Numbered from the stretch's first letter, positions 1 to 7,559 are shown. The stretch is 11,821 nucleotides of DNA from CAKVLS01 sp045605365 (GCA_045605365.1 JAZUPV010000082.1:1-11821); one strand, 5' to 3'. Notes: a model not told the origin generated them from the letters alone. Made by a program: numbers and translations.

Positions 1-1470
1 TTCGTCTATACCGTGTAGGCAATTTTCTACATTAACTATAATGGTATAAGTTTTGTCTGTTTCTAAATCCAACTCTTCACTTGGTAAAATTATGCTATTA
101 CCTTCGATGGTTGTTTCTTTAAATTCTTTTGCAGTAAAAGAACCCGAATTTATATGCTCAAATTTACCAGCTTCGCCATTATCAAGAGATTTTGCTTCAT
201 TTTCATTAAAACGAGTTGGGGTTTGATTTCCATTATTTAAGAAAGGAGTTAAAACATGGCTTCTTTGGTCGCCAATTAATGTTCCAGAGTTTTTACAGTT
301 GATTATGGTGATATTTGATTCTAAATTGCCATTTGTTTTGTGGGTATCATTGCCAAAAAATATACCAATTGACCCGATAGATGTTATATCAGCATTGTTT
401 GTGCAGTTTTCAAACTTAATAGCACCATTTGTTTTTGGATAACCACCAACAAAAATGCCAGAATAACCTGAACGAGAATTAATCTTCTCTACATTCATTT
501 CACAGTCTTTCATAGTAAAAGATGAGTCGTGCATAATATGAGAAATAAATGCTGATTTGTTATTGGTTGCTTGGTCAATTTCTACTGCAGAACCATTAGA
601 CCCTACTTTAAGGTTGATAAATTGTGTATGGTCACGTCTTTCTTGTGCAGTATCCTTTTCATAAAGACCACCACTAGTATAATAAACAAAGGTTATAACT
701 TTTTGATCAAGGTTAATATTAAAATTAGCATATTTTGAATCTACAACGATATTAAATACATTGCCATCGGTAAACACTGCAGGACCAACATTGTTTAAAC
801 TATATTGACCTTCGACTGCGTTTGTAAATGTATTATACTTAGCACCGTCAAGTTCGATAGAACTATAACCATTAGCATTAATAGTTACATCACTAAAGTT
901 AATATCATCTACTAATCTAAAATATTGTTTGTGTGTAACATATTGCCAAGTAACAACACCGTCTTTTTCGATTTTGTCAACATCAACTGTTGCATATTTT
1001 GTAGTAGTTACTTTTGTATCATAATCATCACTTGTTGATGGTTGATCGTCTTTATAATATTTTATATCAGCGGCTTGAGTTTCTAAAGAAACACTGTCTG
1101 CCATCTTTTTAAACTGAGCTTCATTTTTTACAAGATATGGGTCTTGCATAGAACCATCACCGTGATTAGCGATAAGTGTATAAGTATCGCCTACTTTTTC
1201 TTTTACTACCCACTCTCCGGCATAACCGTCTTTGTCTTCTACTGCTGGCCACTCAGTCTTGTCATTTAGAGCAGTCTTTTCGATAGTTTTTTTGATATTT
1301 TGTGTACTAGCATCATTGTCAGCGTCAAATATCAGTGTATATGTATTTGTTTCTGGTGGTGTTGGACTAGTAGGATCACTTGGATCACCTCCGCACGCAG
1401 TCAACAAACCCATACAGCCTACACCTATACAAGCAGCAACAGCTAGTCGTTTGAACAATTCTTTTTTCAT
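1..1470 (-). CDS. Beta-helix-like surface lipoprotein, C-terminus beyond window
   Basis: The frame is open from ATG at 1470 down to base 1 (490 codons, no stop), so the gene is partial at its 3' end. AGGAGG at 1476-1481, 5 nt before the ATG, fixes the start. The N-terminus is a lipoprotein signal: positive residues 2-8, a hydrophobic core, and lipobox L23-T24-A25-C26, so mature Cys26 should be lipid-anchored outside the membrane. A Pro/Thr/Ser linker follows (about 28-42). Residues 43-105 resemble the small Listeria-Bacteroides type repeat (YTLIFDA..., GY.GEW). From about 111 the pattern PYLVKNEAQFKKMAD ... YFRLVDDINF is typical of GLUG-like parallel beta-helix proteins. Related modules carry IFVGG...KTNG...FENC (339-356) and IFFGN...KTNG...IINC (370-392), with Cys at 323, 356 and 392. 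A cell-surface binding role is likely; the ligand is unknown. Confidence 0.82.
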   Translation of the reverse strand, partial: MKKELFKRLAVAACIGVGCMGLLTACGGDPSDPTSPTPPETNTYTLIFDADNDASTQNIKKTIEKTALNDKTEWPAVEDKDGYAGEWVVKEKVGDTYTLIANHGDGSMQDPYLVKNEAQFKKMADSVSLETQAADIKYYKDDQPSTSDDYDTKVTTTKYATVDVDKIEKDGVVTWQYVTHKQYFRLVDDINFSDVTINANGYSSIELDGAKYNTFTNAVEGQYSLNNVGPAVFTDGNVFNIVVDSKYANFNINLDQKVITFVYYTSGGLYEKDTAQERRDHTQFINLKVGSNGSAVEIDQATNNKSAFISHIMHDSSFTMKDCEMNVEKINSRSGYSGIFVGGYPKTNGAIKFENCTNNADITSIGSIGIFFGNDTHKTNGNLESNITIINCKNSGTLIGDQRSHVLTPFLNNGNQTPTRFNENEAKSLDNGEAGKFEHINSGSFTAKEFKETTIEGNSIILPSEELDLETDKTYTIIVNVENCLHGIDE

Positions 1471-1552
1471 TTATCCCTCCTAATATATCTTTCGTCGCAA
1501 GTATTTTATCTCATTTGTCAAAAAATAATACTTACAACTATTGATACACCCT

Positions 1553-1582
1553 TTTATAGCATATAATACTATAGTCAGTAAA
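1553..1582 (-). promoter_or_regulatory. Candidate promoter of the lipoprotein gene
   Basis: Read on the minus strand, TTTACT (1577-1582) is followed after 18 bp by TATAAA (1553-1558), preceded by TG one base upstream (extended -10). Transcription would begin about 75-80 nt before the ATG. The AT-rich region offers other weaker matches, for example TTGTTA then TATAAA further upstream, so the assignment is tentative. Confidence 0.38.
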
Positions 1583-1635
1583 CTAAATAATATATGTTTA
1601 TCCTACATATCATTTATTTTTTATAAAAACATAAA

Positions 1636-1664
1636 TTGCTTTAACAAAAATAATATGTTATAAT
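1636..1664 (+). promoter_or_regulatory. Promoter of tRNA-Arg
   Basis: TTGCTT (1636-1641), a 17-bp spacer and a perfect TATAAT (1659-1664) with the extended -10 dinucleotide TG at 1656-1657. The start point would fall about 8-10 nt before the mature tRNA 5' end at 1680. The match, the spacing and the position directly ahead of a stable RNA gene make this one of the best promoters in the window. Confidence 0.75.
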
Positions 1665-1679
1665 ACCAATGTTTATCAA

Positions 1680-1754
1680 GTTCTCTTAGTTAAATGGATA
1701 TAACAGACCCCTCCTAAGGGTCAGTTAGGGGTTCGATTCCCTTAGGGAGCACCA
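1680..1754 (+). tRNA. tRNA-Arg (anticodon CCT)
   Basis: A full cloverleaf can be folded by hand. The acceptor stem is 1680-1686 with 1744-1750 (two G-U pairs). The D arm is 1689-1692 with 1701-1704 and an 8-nt loop containing GG. The anticodon stem is 1706-1710 with 1718-1722, around loop CTCCTAA, giving anticodon CCT at 1713-1715. The variable region is 4 nt. The T arm is 1727-1731 with 1739-1743 around TTCGATT. The discriminator is A1751 and CCA (1752-1754) is encoded. Anticodon CCT reads AGG, so this is the arginine isoacceptor for a codon that looks scarce in the neighbouring genes. It is a single-gene transcription unit with its own promoter and terminator. Confidence 0.95.
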
Positions 1755-1788
1755 AAAAAAGACGGCTAGATTTAGTCGTGTTTTTTTT
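1755..1788. terminator. Bidirectional terminator between tRNA-Arg and pflB
   Basis: ACGGCTA (1762-1768) pairs with TAGTCGT (1773-1779) around a 4-nt loop, with one G-U pair on the plus-strand transcript. Eight T residues follow at 1781-1788, the form of a Rho-independent terminator for the tRNA. Seven A residues precede it (1754-1760), so the minus-strand transcript also shows hairpin plus U-tract. It therefore probably also ends the convergent pflAB transcript. Confidence 0.8.
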
Positions 1789-1822
1789 GTTTATTTTTAG
1801 TGTTTAAAATAAATCTTATATT

Positions 1823-1880
1823 TAAACTAATTGATAAATATATAGGATATTATTTAGCATATATTTTATCAAATAGTTTA
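1823..1880. repeat. Imperfect inverted repeat after pflB
   Basis: The arms 1823-1838 and 1865-1880 match at 15 of 16 positions (TAAACTA, one mismatch, TTGATAAA) and are separated by 26 bp of AT-rich DNA. It starts 2 bp beyond the pflB stop codon. It lacks a clear U-tract on the pflB transcript, so it may be an mRNA 3'-end stabilising hairpin or a pair of protein-binding half-sites rather than a terminator. The TTGATAAA core matches the palindrome in front of the kinase gene. Confidence 0.55.
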
Positions 1881-1882
1881 TG

Positions 1883-4111
1883 TTAGAAACGTTCGTGGAT
1901 AGTACGGTTGATAACGTCGTCTTGTTGTTCTTTTGTAAGTTTAACGAAGTTAACCGCATAACCTGATACACGAATTGTAAGTTGTGGGTATTTTTCTGGG
2001 TGTTTTTGTGCATCGATAAGAGTTTCTCTATTAAATACGTTAACGTTTAGGTGGTGTCCACGGCTCTTCATATAACCATCTAACAAGTTAGAAAGATTGG
2101 TGATTTGGTTATCTAAATCTTTTCCCAAAGATGATGGTACTATTGAGAATGTGTTAGAGATACCGTCTCTTGCATTTTCGTATTTTAGTTTTGCGACAGA
2201 TTCTAACGAAGCTAATGCACCGCTACTATCTCTACCAGCCATTGGGTTAGCACCTGGAGCTAGTGGTTCTCCACCCTTTCTGCCGTCTGGAGTTGAACCA
2301 GTCTTTTTGCCGTATACTACGTTAGAAGTAATTGTTAAGATACTTGTAGTAGGTTCTGCATTGCGATATGTTTTGTGACTTCTAACTTTTTTCATAAATC
2401 TATCTACGATATCAACAGCGATAGAGTCTGCTCTGTCGTCATTGTTGCCGTATTTAGGGTAGTCGCCTTCGATTTCGTAATCGACAACCATACCATCTTC
2501 GTCTCTGATAGTTTTTACTTTAGCATATTTGATTGCTGACAAACTATCTGCAGCACAAGATAGACCTGCAATACCAGTAGCAAAGAATCTGTGTACTTTG
2601 TTGTCGTGAAGCGCCATCTCTAGTGCTTCGTAGCAATATTTGTCGTGCATATAGTGTATGCAGTTTAGGGTGTTAACATATAGTTCTACAAGCCAATCCA
2701 TCATTTGGTCGTACTTTTGCATAACTTCGTCATAGTCAAGATATTCGCTTGTAACTGGCTCAAATTTTGGTGAAACTTGGTCTTTTGTCTTTTCGTCTAC
2801 TCCGCCGTTAATAGCGTATAGAAGACATTTTGCAAGGTTGGCTCTAGCGCCAAAGAATTGCATATCTTTGCCCACTCTCATACTACTTACGCAGCAGGCG
2901 ATAGCATAGTCGTCACCCATATACTCACGCATCATATCATCGTTTTCGTATTGGATAGCGCAAGTTTTGATAGACATTTTTGCACAATATCTTTTGAACT
3001 TTTCTGGCAAGTTTTGTGACCAAAGTATAGTCAAGTTTGGTTCTGGTGCGTGTCCTAGGTTGTCTAGGGTGTGAAGTATTCTAAAGGCTGTTTTTGTAAC
3101 AAGTGGTCTACCGTCCATTGCTACACCACCGATAGATTCTGTAACCCAAGTAGGGTCACCTGAGAACAATTTGTTATACTCTGGAGTACGCATAAATTTG
3201 ACAATACGTAGTTTCATAACAAATTGGTCGATAAGTTCTTGCGCTTGTTCTTCGGTTAGAGTGCCGTTTTTTAGGTCTCTTTCGATATAGATATCTAAGA
3301 AAGTGCTGTTTCTACCGATTGACATAGCTGCGCCGTTTTGGTCTTTGACTGCGCCTAAATAACCAAAGTACAAAAATTGTACGGCTTCTTTAGCGTTGCG
3401 GGCTGGGTTTGAAATGTCAAAACCATAAGCACTTGCCATTGTTTTTAGGTCATTAAGGGCTTTGATTTGTTCGGCGGTTTCTTCTCTAGTTCTAATGGTA
3501 TCTTCGCTAAAGTCATTGACTTGTGCCTTTAAGAAAGCTTTTTTGTCTTCGATAAGTCTATCTACACCGTACAAAGCAACACGGCGATAGTCGCCGATAA
3601 TTCTACCCCTACCATAAGCATCTGGCAAACCAGTGATGATACCTACGTGACGAGCCATTTTCATCTCGTCGGTATAGATATCAAAAACACCTTGGTTGTG
3701 TGTTTTGCGGTATTTGGTAAAAGTATTTTTTACAGCAGGGTCAATCTCATACCCATAAGCAGTAAGGGCGCTTTCGCTAGAACGAATACCGCCAAAAGTA
3801 TAAAGACCACGTTTGAAAGGTTTGTCAGTTTGCAAACCGACGATTTTTTCTAAATCTTTGTCTAAATAACCAGGACCGTGGCTTGTGATGGTAGAAACTA
3901 CACTTGTGTCAGCATCTAAAACACCGCCTGCTTCGCGTTCTTGTTGGTTAAGTTTTGTGACGATATCATTTAACTTTTTTGTATCTGCAGTTGGCTCACA
4001 CAAAAAGTTGTCGTCACCTTCGTATAAAGTATAGTTGGTTAAGATAAAATCTCTAACATTTATCTCTTCGCACCAGCTACCTTCGTTAAAATTAGTCCAT
4101 TCTTCTCTCAT
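1883..4111 (-). CDS. pflB: Pyruvate formate-lyase (formate C-acetyltransferase)
   Basis: This is a glycyl-radical enzyme of the cytoplasm that converts pyruvate and CoA to acetyl-CoA and formate, the key anaerobic pyruvate branch point. At 742 residues it is slightly shorter than the 760-residue E. coli enzyme, with which long stretches agree (for example VGLQT, KTHNQGVFD, GLPDAYGRGRIIGDYRRVAL). The adjacent catalytic cysteines are Cys406-Cys407 in YAIACCVS. The C-terminal glycyl-radical motif RVSGYAV places the radical on Gly717, 25 residues before the end. An AAAAGGA site at 4120-4126, 8 nt before the ATG, lies within the end of pflA, and only 2 bp separate the two genes, so translation is probably coupled. 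No truncation or missing catalytic residue is seen. Assignment is very secure. Confidence 0.98.
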   Translation of the reverse strand: MREEWTNFNEGSWCEEINVRDFILTNYTLYEGDDNFLCEPTADTKKLNDIVTKLNQQEREAGGVLDADTSVVSTITSHGPGYLDKDLEKIVGLQTDKPFKRGLYTFGGIRSSESALTAYGYEIDPAVKNTFTKYRKTHNQGVFDIYTDEMKMARHVGIITGLPDAYGRGRIIGDYRRVALYGVDRLIEDKKAFLKAQVNDFSEDTIRTREETAEQIKALNDLKTMASAYGFDISNPARNAKEAVQFLYFGYLGAVKDQNGAAMSIGRNSTFLDIYIERDLKNGTLTEEQAQELIDQFVMKLRIVKFMRTPEYNKLFSGDPTWVTESIGGVAMDGRPLVTKTAFRILHTLDNLGHAPEPNLTILWSQNLPEKFKRYCAKMSIKTCAIQYENDDMMREYMGDDYAIACCVSSMRVGKDMQFFGARANLAKCLLYAINGGVDEKTKDQVSPKFEPVTSEYLDYDEVMQKYDQMMDWLVELYVNTLNCIHYMHDKYCYEALEMALHDNKVHRFFATGIAGLSCAADSLSAIKYAKVKTIRDEDGMVVDYEIEGDYPKYGNNDDRADSIAVDIVDRFMKKVRSHKTYRNAEPTTSILTITSNVVYGKKTGSTPDGRKGGEPLAPGANPMAGRDSSGALASLESVAKLKYENARDGISNTFSIVPSSLGKDLDNQITNLSNLLDGYMKSRGHHLNVNVFNRETLIDAQKHPEKYPQLTIRVSGYAVNFVKLTKEQQDDVINRTIHERF

Positions 4112-4113
4112 AA

Positions 4114-4836
4114 TTATTGTCCTTTTAAAATCTTGTTGGCAAGGTCCACCTGCTCCTGAGTAGGGGTAGGCACACCTTCTAATTTATATTTTATACCTAG
4201 TTTTTCGTATTTAGAAACACCTAATGTGTGATAAGGCAAAACTTCAATATTTTCGACATTGTTTAGCCTATCTAAAAACTCTCTTAACGCTACCAAAGAC
4301 TCTCTGTCGGCACTGATTGTAGGCACAACAACGTGTCTTATCCATACTGGTATACATTTTTTGTCTAGATATTTAGCAAAGTCTAAAATGTTTTTGTTAG
4401 AGTGACCGGTTAAGTTTCGGTGTGTTTTGTCTACGATATGTTTGATGTCTAACAATATCAAGTCTGTATACTGCATCAACTCGTCAAACTTGGCTAGTGT
4501 AGTTTCGTCTTGATTAAAAGTAATGCCAGATGTATCAAGACAAGTGTGGATATTAAGTTGTTTTAATTCTCTAAACAACTCAATAACAAAGTCTATTTGC
4601 ATCAAAGGTTCTCCACCAGAAAGCGTAACCCCACCATCTTTGCCGTAATAATGCTTGTATTTTTTTATCTCGGTTATTAGTTGTTCTACACTGGTCTCTT
4701 TGCCGCCGTTAACACGCCAAGTGTCTGGATTGTGACAGTATAGACATCTCATAGGACAACCTTGCAAAAATACTACAAAACGAATACCTGGCCCGTCTAC
4801 TGTGCCAAATGTTTCTATTGAGTGAATTCTACCCAT
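4114..4836 (-). CDS. pflA: Pyruvate formate-lyase activating enzyme (radical SAM)
   Basis: The 240-residue radical SAM activase uses a [4Fe-4S] cluster and S-adenosylmethionine to place the glycyl radical on PflB. The cluster motif CX3CX2C is Cys27, Cys31, Cys34 (GCPMRCLYCHNPD). The N-terminal ETFGTVDGPGIRFV and the SAM-binding GGEP (74-77) are typical of PflA. The length fits the family (about 245). AGGGGA at 4843-4848, 6 nt before the ATG, supports the start. It is the first gene of a pflA-pflB operon, the reverse of the familiar E. coli order. The TTG codon before the stop and the TAA at 4114-4116 leave 2 bp to the pflB ATG. Oxygen sensitivity of both partners supports a strictly or facultatively anaerobic host. 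Confidence 0.97.
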   Translation of the reverse strand: MGRIHSIETFGTVDGPGIRFVVFLQGCPMRCLYCHNPDTWRVNGGKETSVEQLITEIKKYKHYYGKDGGVTLSGGEPLMQIDFVIELFRELKQLNIHTCLDTSGITFNQDETTLAKFDELMQYTDLILLDIKHIVDKTHRNLTGHSNKNILDFAKYLDKKCIPVWIRHVVVPTISADRESLVALREFLDRLNNVENIEVLPYHTLGVSKYEKLGIKYKLEGVPTPTQEQVDLANKILKGQ

Positions 4837-4910
4837 AAAAAATCCCCTAAATACAACTAAGTTTTAGTATTTTTTACACAAGCTCGACTTTTAACTTTTG
4901 CTTGCTTTAT

Positions 4911-4939
4911 AGGATAACAAAAAATCAATTTTTTATCAA
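4911..4939 (-). promoter_or_regulatory. Candidate pflAB promoter
   Basis: On the minus strand TTGATA (4934-4939), 17 bp, then TATCCT (4911-4916) gives a fair sigma-70-type match and a leader of about 68 nt before pflA. The -10 is only a 4 of 6 match, and an AATACT nearer the gene cannot be excluded. The -35 box overlaps a copy of the TTTATCAA half-site described for the adjacent palindrome. Confidence 0.35.
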
Positions 4940-4954
4940 CAAAAATGCCTTTTA

Positions 4955-4977
4955 TTTTGATAAATAATTTATCAAAA
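4955..4977. promoter_or_regulatory. 23-bp perfect palindrome, probable operator
   Basis: TTTTGATAAAT (4955-4965), a single central A (4966), and the exact reverse complement ATTTATCAAAA (4967-4977). The symmetry and length are those of a dimeric regulator site. It lies between the divergent candidate promoters, about 15 bp from the TTGATA of pflA and 6 bp from the -35 of the kinase gene, so one protein could control either or both. An extra half-site TTTATCAA occurs at 4932-4939. The regulator is not in the window. The half-sites do not have the spacing of Fnr (TTGAT-N4-ATCAA) or the sequence of clostridial Rex sites. Confidence 0.6.
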
Positions 4978-4983
4978 GGTGTT

Positions 4984-5011
4984 TTGTATTTTATTTGATT
5001 AGTATTATAAT
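4984..5011 (+). promoter_or_regulatory. Promoter of the sugar kinase gene
   Basis: TTGTAT (4984-4989), 16 bp, then perfect TATAAT (5006-5011). The start of transcription should fall near 5018, right at the GAGAGG ribosome binding site (5018-5023), so the 5' leader is only about 10 nt. The palindrome immediately upstream is placed for regulation. Confidence 0.6.
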
Positions 5012-5028
5012 ACCTAAGAGAGGTCGAT

Positions 5029-6054
5029 ATGAAAAAAGATAAAATTGTTGCTTTTGGTGAGATAATGCTGCGACTTACCCCACCAGATTATACTACTATT
5101 GCTCAAGCAAGAAACTTTGTCGCAAACTACGGCGGTGGCGAAGCCAATGTTCTTGTGTCTCTATCTCACTTGGGACATAATACAAAATTTGTCAGCAAAT
5201 TACCCGACAACCAACTTGGCGACTCTGCAATAAAACACCTAAAAAGCCACGGTGTTGACTGTGACCTTGTTGTAAGAGGCTCGTCAAATATCGGCATGTA
5301 TTTTGTAGAGACTGGTTTTGGTGGTAGACCATCAAAAGTTATATACAACCGAAAGTATTCTTCTGTGACAACTATCGAGCCTGAAGAGATTGATTTTGAT
5401 GCGGTTTTTTGTAATGCCAAGTGGTTTCATTTGTCAGGCATAACTTTAGCCCTAGGCAATCACGTAAGAACAGTCGCTTTTAAATGTCTTGAATACTGCA
5501 AAAAATATAACGTAACGGTATCTTTTGACTTTAACTATCGTTCTAAACTATGGACAAATATCGAAGAAGCAAGACCTTATTTTCAAAAGGTCATACCTTA
5601 TGTAAAAGTACTATTTGCCAATCACTTTGATATAGAACAAATCTTGCAAGTAAAATTAGACACCGACATACAAGATATAACCACAAAAAAGGTAGAATTA
5701 TCAAAAAAACTACTTAACCAAACAAACATAGACTATATCTTTGGTACAGACAGAATCGTACACACAGCTACAGACAACTCGCTATCTTCTTATTGCGTCG
5801 GCAAAAATGACATATACAAACACGAAGGTCCAATAAGATTCTCTATATATGACCGTATAGGTGGCGGAGATGCCTTTGCATCGGGCGTAATACACGGTCT
5901 TATAAAAAACTACACAGACCTAGAATATGCCCTAAAATTTGGTCTAGCGACTTCTATACTAGAGCATACCCTATATGGCGACGTATCTACCCTATCAGAA
6001 AGAGAAGTAGAAGACTTTATCAAAACAAGCGGCAACGCAGCAATACAAAGATAA
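5029..6054 (+). CDS. PfkB-family sugar kinase, 2-keto-3-deoxygluconate kinase-like
   Basis: A 341-residue cytoplasmic kinase of the ribokinase/PfkB family, transferring phosphate from ATP to a sugar or sugar acid. The N-terminal VAFGEIMLRL (7-16) and substrate-loop GGGEANVLVSLSHLG (35-49) are family signatures. The C-terminal signature DRIGGGDAFASGVIHG (275-290) contains the anion hole and catalytic base Asp281. The overall pattern resembles KdgK-type proteins, but substrate choice in this family is hard to read from sequence; fructose, ribose or tagatose-phosphate kinases are alternatives. GAGAGG 5 nt before the ATG fixes the start. It is transcribed alone, divergently from pflAB and convergently with malQ. 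No KDG aldolase, isomerase or transporter gene is next to it, so context does not settle the substrate. Confidence 0.85.
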   Translation: MKKDKIVAFGEIMLRLTPPDYTTIAQARNFVANYGGGEANVLVSLSHLGHNTKFVSKLPDNQLGDSAIKHLKSHGVDCDLVVRGSSNIGMYFVETGFGGRPSKVIYNRKYSSVTTIEPEEIDFDAVFCNAKWFHLSGITLALGNHVRTVAFKCLEYCKKYNVTVSFDFNYRSKLWTNIEEARPYFQKVIPYVKVLFANHFDIEQILQVKLDTDIQDITTKKVELSKKLLNQTNIDYIFGTDRIVHTATDNSLSSYCVGKNDIYKHEGPIRFSIYDRIGGGDAFASGVIHGLIKNYTDLEYALKFGLATSILEHTLYGDVSTLSEREVEDFIKTSGNAAIQR

Positions 6055-6065
6055 ACTTAATAAAA

Positions 6066-6100
6066 AAAATAAAAACAACCTAAACTTAGGTTGTTTTTTT
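6066..6100. terminator. Bidirectional terminator between kinase and malQ
   Basis: ACAACCTA (6075-6082) pairs with TAGGTTGT (6087-6094) around the tetraloop AACT. It is followed by a T run to 6100 and preceded by an A-rich run from 6062, so a hairpin with U-tract forms on both transcripts. The malQ stop codon (6102-6104) is 2 bp from the T run and the kinase stop is about 20 bp away on the other side. Confidence 0.85.
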
Positions 6101-6101
6101 A

Positions 6102-7559
6102 TTATCTAATCAAACTTAAAGTTTTTGCTACTTTTGCTTCGTATTTAGATGGCATTTTGTACTCCCAGCAGCCTGCGGCTTGACCAGGTACGTTCATACG
6201 ATATTTGCCGTTTTGCATCAAATAGTCTTGAATTTGCAAAATGACCACTTGGCTCTTGCTAGCTAACATTTTGCGTATACAATCAAGGTGAATTTGTTTT
6301 ATATTTTTGTTTTCTACACCCATCAAAGAGCAGAACTTGGCTCTATCTTGCTTGTTTAAGCCCTTTAAATAGCCTATAAAGGTATTATTGTCGTGAGTAC
6401 CAAGATAGTATAGGTTGTCTTGTTCTACCTTGTCAGGCAAGTATCTTAGGTTCTTTTTGTGCTCCATAATCATTTGGACAACACACATACCTTTTAGGTT
6501 GAATTGTTTTCTTATCTTAGTTGCGGCAGGTTTGTTGATGCCAAGGTCTTCGATAACAAGGCTATCCATATCGCAAGTTTTTTGCAAAGCTTTGAAGAAA
6601 TCTTCTCCGCCTTTTTTGTGCCATTTGCCAGACTTTTTCTTATTAGCGTCCCATTCGTAATGTTCTACATAACCCAAGAAGTGGTCTAGTCTTAAAATAT
6701 CATATTTGGTCAAAAGCAATTTGATTTTGCCAAGCATAAATTCATAATTGTTTGACTTCATATAATCCCAGTCGTATACACAAGTACCCCAGTTTTGTCC
6801 GTCAGCACAGAATTCGTCTGCAGGTACGCCGCCATATACTAAAGGTTTGATGGTGCCCTTTTCTACTTTGAACTGGTCAACATTAGCAAACACGTCAAAA
6901 GAATTAGGGTCTGGATAAATAGGCAAATCGCCCAAAATTTTTACACCCTTACTCTTGGCATATGCTCTAACTTTTTGCCATTGTCTATTTAGCAAATATT
7001 GAAAATAGGCGTATTTTAATATGTCTTGTTCGCAAGTTTTTGCAAGGCTTTTGTATTCTTTTGTAGTTTTGTCCCAATATTCTTGTGGCACTTGTCTAAA
7101 GTTGTCTGTATCAAAGTGCTTTAGCATTGCTCTAAAGTATGCATAATCAGCAAGCCAAAGGCTTGTTTTTAGTTCTTTTTTTACTGCCTTTTTGGTAGTT
7201 TCGTCTAAGTTAGCAAATGCTAATTCTAAAAGTTTTGCTTTTTCTTGTTTTACACCGTCAAAAGCAACTTTTTTTGTTTTTGACAATTTGACCAAAACTT
7301 TAAGGTCTTTTTGTGTGATTTTGCCTTCTTGCAAAAGTTCTTCTGGGTCAACATACATCTCGTCAAAAGAATAACAGCAGGTAGAAGCATACGGGCAGTT
7401 ATATATATTGGTTGTGTTTAGTGGCAATATTTGCCAAATCTCCAAGTTGTTTCTTGATAAAAAATCTATAAAGTCAAAACTTGACTTACCAAAGTCACCC
7501 ACACCATATTTGCTTGGCACTGATGATACGTGGCATAATACGCCTAATTGTTTGTTCAT
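6102..7559 (-). CDS. malQ: 4-alpha-glucanotransferase (amylomaltase, GH77)
   Basis: MalQ transfers alpha-1,4-glucan segments between maltodextrins and releases glucose, feeding glycogen or starch breakdown. The 485 residues fit a compact, single-domain GH77 enzyme without the N-terminal extension of the E. coli type. Catalytic residues are in place: nucleophile Asp292 in RLDHF, acid/base Glu337 in VIEDLG, and transition-state stabiliser Asp390 in GTHDNNT. The 250s-type acceptor loop VPADEFCADGQNWG (245-258) and the C-terminal RMNVPG (454-459) are also typical. AAGGGG (7567-7572), 7 nt before the ATG, supports the start. No glycogen phosphorylase or maltose transporter gene adjoins it, so it is a monocistronic unit. 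Cys-rich spots (Cys55, Cys61, Cys62) have no clear meaning. Confidence 0.95.
   Translation of the reverse strand: MNKQLGVLCHVSSVPSKYGVGDFGKSSFDFIDFLSRNNLEIWQILPLNTTNIYNCPYASTCCYSFDEMYVDPEELLQEGKITQKDLKVLVKLSKTKKVAFDGVKQEKAKLLELAFANLDETTKKAVKKELKTSLWLADYAYFRAMLKHFDTDNFRQVPQEYWDKTTKEYKSLAKTCEQDILKYAYFQYLLNRQWQKVRAYAKSKGVKILGDLPIYPDPNSFDVFANVDQFKVEKGTIKPLVYGGVPADEFCADGQNWGTCVYDWDYMKSNNYEFMLGKIKLLLTKYDILRLDHFLGYVEHYEWDANKKKSGKWHKKGGEDFFKALQKTCDMDSLVIEDLGINKPAATKIRKQFNLKGMCVVQMIMEHKKNLRYLPDKVEQDNLYYLGTHDNNTFIGYLKGLNKQDRAKFCSLMGVENKNIKQIHLDCIRKMLASKSQVVILQIQDYLMQNGKYRMNVPGQAAGCWEYKMPSKYEAKVAKTLSLIR

Noticed and set aside
1232..1483. 83-codon plus-strand frame with hydrophobic residues
   Set aside because: It is antisense to the signal-peptide region of the lipoprotein, has no ribosome binding site or promoter, and its hydrophobicity mirrors the opposite strand.
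1541..1567. TTGATA then TATAAT on the plus strand as a second tRNA promoter
   Set aside because: The spacer is only 15 bp and the site is over 100 bp from the tRNA, while a 17-bp-spaced extended -10 promoter lies directly upstream at 1636-1664.
1680..1754. tRNA-Arg as a mobile element attachment site
   Set aside because: No integrase gene and no repeated copy of the tRNA 3' end were seen in the window.
4856..4868. ACTAA-GTT-TTAGT palindrome near the pflA start as an operator
   Set aside because: The arms are only 5 bp and AT-rich, well within what chance gives in this composition.
4955..4977. Fnr or Rex operator
   Set aside because: TTGAT and ATCAA are 9 bp apart instead of the 4 of Fnr, and the half-sites TTGATAA/TTATCAA with 5 bp between differ from the TTGTTAA-N4-TTAACAA clostridial Rex form. 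Left as an unassigned operator.
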